A stretch of 64,000 nt of DNA from Candidatus Melainabacteria bacterium (lineage in GTDB: Bacteria; Cyanobacteriota; Vampirovibrionia; Obscuribacterales; Obscuribacteraceae): NCBI GenBank assembly GCA_027451745.1, contig DAIDIP010000008.1:1-64000 (forward strand), given 5' to 3'. The notes beneath the pieces were generated by a model. The model had not been told where the DNA came from. It did not search any database and saw only the letters and a program-made list of their open reading frames with translations. Every line of letters starts with the position of its first letter. Position 1 is the stretch's first letter. Below, piece after piece: positions 60,703 through 64,000 of the stretch. The translations under genes and the position numbers were made by a program.

Positions 60703-63006
60703 TTATTTCTTTTCTGTATGAACCGGTTCTACTCTGGACCAAGGGTCGCTATATAAGGGCCGTAAGCTATTTAGTGCACAGAGAATCGCCGAACCATTAT
60801 TTAAAAGAGTTGCCCCCGCTGGACCAATCATGCCAAAAGCAGCCATTCCTAAACCAACACTATTAGGAATAATAGCCAAAGTTAGATTCTCTTTGACCAA
60901 ATTTATCGCACCGCGAGCTATACGTATCGACTCTGGCAAATGTCGTAGATCACCATCGGTAAGAACAATGTCCGCGCCTTCACGAGCGGCATCGGTTGAA
61001 CCATGCAAAGAAAAACCAATATCAGCATGAGCTAAAGCAGGAGAGTCATTAATACCATCACCAATGACTGCAACAGTATATCCTTGCGATTTTAACTCCT
61101 GCACCAATTCAGCTTTTTGCTCCGGGAAAGCTCGAGCAATATAATCAGTAATACCGCACTGATGTGCTACTTGTTTGGCAGCAATTTCTCCATCCCCAGT
61201 AGCCATATAGATCTTTTTTATGCCCAGTTTTTTTAGTTGTTTTATTGCCTGGGCGGTTTCTGGGCGTATTTGATCTTTATATGTAATCAATCCAGCTAAT
61301 TTTCCATTAATAGCAACATAAGCTATTGACTCACCACTATTGACTACTTGGGCTTCGTAATCACGACTTTTCTCAATATCAATTTCTTCGCTTTCCATTA
61401 AGCGACGACTTCCAACCATAACAACTTTATCTTGAATAATTGCTTTGACACCCATGCCTCGCATTTGGGCAGATTCACTGCGTTCGTCTATCGCGATTTT
61501 TTTATGTGCAGCATATCTAACAATAGCTCTTGAGGCAGGATGATGATGTCTTTGCTCTACAGCTGCTGCTAAGCCTATAATTTCGTTTTCATCATAAGAG
61601 TGACCATTGCCTAATGGTATGACTTTTGTAATTCTTGGCTCTCCAGAAGTTAAGGTGCCTGTTTTATCAAAGATTACTGCCGATACCTGAGCTAGTCGCT
61701 CTAAAGAAGCACCATTTTTAACTAGAATACCTTTTCGTCCAGCATTGTACATAGACGATAGCACCGCAGTTGGTGCAGCAATTCTTATCCCTGTACTGAA
61801 GTCAAAAATAAGAATACTCATCATACTGATTAAATTGCGCGTAAATGCAAAACATAATCCTGCACCTAAAATTATAGGCAGCACTAGTTTATCCGCCATT
61901 GCTGCGGCATAGTTTTGAATTTTAGTTTCATGAATTGGGGCAAGTTTTAAGGTTTGCAAAATTGCTCCAGCTCTAGTGTCGTTGCCAATTGATGAGCAAC
62001 GAATATAAATTTTACCTTCTAGCAAAACTGTAGCTGCATAAACATGCTGCTCTGTGCTTACTTCTACAGGAAGAGATTCCCCAGTAAGTTTCGATTGATC
62101 TATATCAGCTTGTCCATCAATCACTACACCATCAACCGGTATAAGTTCGCCAGGATAAACAACCAATATGTCGCCAACTTTTACTTGATCAATTGGTACA
62201 AAAAGTCTTTTCCGTCCTTTAACTAACCAAGCTGAACGTCCCGAAAGACTCAACAGGTCATCAACCATTCTTCTGCATTGCTGAGAAGTTCGCTCGCGTA
62301 TATATTCTCCCAAACTAATTAGAGCTGTCATAAAACAAGCTTCTTTCAATTTGCCATTCGCAAACATAAGACTTGCTGCAATTCCGTCTAATGAATCTAC
62401 ACTAAGCCTGCCCTCTATGAGCAAAGTATTTGTTGCTCGCATACCAATTGGCACAATAGAAGCAAACAACAATATTTTAGTTATAGTTGTAGAAGCACCA
62501 AAAATAGAACACGCCAATGCAGCACTTCCAACTATTAACTGTACTGCTGGCAAAAAAAGATCTTCTATAAATTGCAAAACCGGTGCCACAACAGCATATA
62601 TGCTGCGCAATAATTGCGGAGGAGGAGGAATATTTGGCATATTGCTAGCATCACAGTTGAGCACCATCTGCCCAAGTATTGTTATAAGCTGTTCCCGAGA
62701 TAGTAGTCCAGTATCTAGATCAACAATAAGAGCGCCGCACCATGTATTTACACGCGCACTGTGAATACCATTTTGCTTAACTAATTCTTGACAGAGAACC
62801 AGCGATAATTGCGATTCATCGCGCAAATTTTCACAATAAAATCTAAGCCTGCTCCAATTTCCTTCATGTATTTCATGACGCAATACAATCGAACCAAGAA
62901 TTCGCAAATTACTCGACTGAGAACTTTCGCCCTCATCTTTATTTGCATTCTGCTGACTTATTGCACTGACGGTTAATTTTGCTCTCACTAAGCTCTCACC
63001 AGACAC
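60703..63006 (-). CDS. P1B-like heavy-metal P-type ATPase without CPC motif
   Basis: A 767-residue P-type ATPase. Core motifs are complete: TGES (308-311), phosphorylation DKTGTLT (D447), HHHP region (EQRHHHPAS) and GDGINDSPALAHADIG. The membrane-6 metal motif, usually CPC, reads DFSTGIRIAAPTAV (about 402-415), so both Cys are absent. Related pumps with YSCAIKLATP exist, and this looks like that group with further change. The N-terminal 110 residues lack CxxC. It is followed upstream by an HMA_2 protein and a DUF5132 protein on the same strand, so the three probably form one metal-handling unit. Metal unknown. The start may be the GTG at 63006. Confidence 0.88.
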   Translation of the reverse strand: MSGESLVRAKLTVSAISQQNANKDEGESSQSSNLRILGSIVLRHEIHEGNWSRLRFYCENLRDESQLSLVLCQELVKQNGIHSARVNTWCGALIVDLDTGLLSREQLITILGQMVLNCDASNMPNIPPPPQLLRSIYAVVAPVLQFIEDLFLPAVQLIVGSAALACSIFGASTTITKILLFASIVPIGMRATNTLLIEGRLSVDSLDGIAASLMFANGKLKEACFMTALISLGEYIRERTSQQCRRMVDDLLSLSGRSAWLVKGRKRLFVPIDQVKVGDILVVYPGELIPVDGVVIDGQADIDQSKLTGESLPVEVSTEQHVYAATVLLEGKIYIRCSSIGNDTRAGAILQTLKLAPIHETKIQNYAAAMADKLVLPIILGAGLCFAFTRNLISMMSILIFDFSTGIRIAAPTAVLSSMYNAGRKGILVKNGASLERLAQVSAVIFDKTGTLTSGEPRITKVIPLGNGHSYDENEIIGLAAAVEQRHHHPASRAIVRYAAHKKIAIDERSESAQMRGMGVKAIIQDKVVMVGSRRLMESEEIDIEKSRDYEAQVVNSGESIAYVAINGKLAGLITYKDQIRPETAQAIKQLKKLGIKKIYMATGDGEIAAKQVAHQCGITDYIARAFPEQKAELVQELKSQGYTVAVIGDGINDSPALAHADIGFSLHGSTDAAREGADIVLTDGDLRHLPESIRIARGAINLVKENLTLAIIPNSVGLGMAAFGMIGPAGATLLNNGSAILCALNSLRPLYSDPWSRVEPVHTEKK

Positions 63007-63035
63007 TAACTATGTTAATACAGAACACTCTCGGT

Positions 63036-63608
63036 CTAATTGAACTGATGCCCATTCCCATGGAGAGATTTATCAACGCTGGGACCATGAAATTTCAAAT
63101 AAGAGTCATAAGCATAATAGAAAAGCACCAAAGGCGGTACCGATTCAAATAACATACGTCTTTTAGAAACTTGATAAAGCCCGGCTCCCAAAAATATTAA
63201 AGGCAATAAGGTTTTTAAGTCTACATAATTATTAGTTATGCGTGCTAAGTATCGATCAACTCTAGAAAAACGATTTTTAACCAAGTGTGCCGCCAAAGAA
63301 ACACCAGGAATAATTGCCATTTCTTCTGAGGCGATTTCTTCAAATAGATCAGAACCCAAAGCAGTTAATGCTTCGGACAATGCACCAAGTATTTCTGGCA
63401 CTTCATCGTGATGAACAAGCACACTTCCAGTTCGTTCGTTAAACTCCACCTTTTTAACACCAGGTACTTTGTTTAATAACTCGTGGACACGATTTTTAGT
63501 TTCGGCATTTCGATGGTGGGTTGCTAAGCGATACCTCGTGCGATGAGGAATATGATGTGCCACTCCGTGCATGCGACCATTCGGCTTGGCTGGTAACTTT
63601 TTTTCCAT
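63036..63608 (-). CDS. HMA_2-like membrane-associated protein
   Basis: A 190-residue protein. The first 80 residues have a metal-binding-domain-like fold: HHIPHRTRYRLATHHRN, VPGVKKVEFNERTGSVLVHH, without the CxxC motif. Two hydrophobic segments follow (about 128-150, LLPLIFLGAGLYQV, and 155-168). His-rich ends (HGVAHHIPH, HGNGHQF) could bind metal. Its 28-base distance to the ATPase gene suggests an accessory subunit for the pump. Confidence 0.7.
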   Translation of the reverse strand: MEKKLPAKPNGRMHGVAHHIPHRTRYRLATHHRNAETKNRVHELLNKVPGVKKVEFNERTGSVLVHHDEVPEILGALSEALTALGSDLFEEIASEEMAIIPGVSLAAHLVKNRFSRVDRYLARITNNYVDLKTLLPLIFLGAGLYQVSKRRMLFESVPPLVLFYYAYDSYLKFHGPSVDKSLHGNGHQFN

Positions 63609-63695
63609 ATTTATGCGCTGCCTCTAGTTAAGCCCAGGACCGACGATATTTATCGGCCGCCTCACTCACTTTTAATTCCTGGAATTGATTCTCAG

Positions 63696-63950
63696 CTAGG
63701 ATTTATGAGACACATGCTTTTCATGTTGTCCATGCTGTTTACGTTCAGCTTTGACTTCAGCAACCATATCGCTTGCTTCTTCTTTAACTTCAGCAACCAT
63801 ATCTTTCATGCCTTCTGAAACAATCAGTCCTGCACGTACGGCTTCTTTAGCAACCGATTTAAGTGCTTTACGACCATCTGGAATAGCTAATAAAACTAAT
63901 GCTGCTATACCCCAACGACCAGTAACGGCTTCCCATAGTTTGTCCAACAT
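63696..63950 (-). CDS. DUF5132-like small protein
   Basis: An 84-residue protein with one hydrophobic segment (WGIAALVLLAIPDGRKALK), then a helical, acidic-basic stretch (AVRAGLIVSEGMKDMVAEV) containing the repeat DMVAEVK twice, and a His-rich end (HGQHEKHVSHKS). This fits DUF5132 proteins found next to HMA_2/P-type ATPase genes. A strong GGAGG site precedes the ATG. It is the first gene of the three-gene ATPase unit. Confidence 0.6.
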   Translation of the reverse strand: MLDKLWEAVTGRWGIAALVLLAIPDGRKALKSVAKEAVRAGLIVSEGMKDMVAEVKEEASDMVAEVKAERKQHGQHEKHVSHKS

Positions 63951-64000
63951 TTATATAATCCTCCTAAGTGGCTCGCGGTTTCTTTTATCGAGAAATTTGA

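Overview
The window is AT-rich bacterial chromosome, densely coded on both strands, with many tight or overlapping gene pairs and few strong Shine-Dalgarno sites. I see no tRNA, rRNA, CRISPR array or intact mobile element. My best guess is a non-photosynthetic relative of Cyanobacteria (Melainabacteria/Vampirovibrionia type). The main reason is a secreted protein near 41 kb that ends in an IMS (ARC6/CDP1-like) domain, a domain typical of cyanobacteria and plastids. MqnA (futalosine menaquinone route), a bifunctional Rel, an Hanks-type kinase with PP2C and FHA partners, and the absence of photosynthesis genes fit this but do not prove it. The assignment is tentative.

Layout. Bases 1-1.3 kb are a gene graveyard: the tail of an IS481-type transposase, a truncated VOC protein, a deleted Gfo/Idh/MocA oxidoreductase, scrambled HigA antitoxin pieces and the frameshifted 3' end of gdhA. 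From 1.3 to 4.5 kb come a DUF2156 protein, a secreted alpha/beta hydrolase and a second decayed stretch. From 4.5 to 24.3 kb is mostly housekeeping: ABC-F, aldo/keto reductase, two small secreted proteins, RsmI, UppP, a Ser/Thr kinase, MqnA, pyrimidine-nucleoside phosphorylase, lipoate ligase-like protein, Rel-RdgB, a tri-heme cytochrome c peroxidase, a UbiD-family decarboxylase, a CtpA protease and an LRV-repeat protein.

The most interesting locus is at 24.8-27.1 kb. A 19-codon ORF with six tyrosine codons is followed by alternative RNA pairings and a strong intrinsic terminator, directly ahead of a heme-oxygenase-fold (HDO-like) protein and a group II PLP decarboxylase. This looks like a tyrosine-responsive transcription attenuator controlling an uncharacterised two-enzyme pathway.

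From 27 to 37.8 kb: a homocysteine methyltransferase/MTHFR fusion, LepA, a SUFU-domain protein, PyrF, and a sugar cluster (epimerase, DegT aminotransferase, GT2, divergent AnmK-like kinase). From 37.8 to 44.2 kb a six-gene minus-strand run links PP2C, FHA, Maf, the IMS-domain protein, an M23 peptidase and HemL. Then UbiB, a phasin-like protein, LexA, Gmk-RpoZ, Dus and a stand-alone LarC C-terminal domain. From 49.5 to 54.6 kb are two large surface proteins, a beta-helix protein with a Ser/Gly repeat tail and a TadG/vWA-like protein. Then an IS630 remnant, ClpB, a secreted protein with a possible VirB10-like domain, a GGDEF protein, a nitroreductase, and a three-gene metal-ATPase unit that ends the window.
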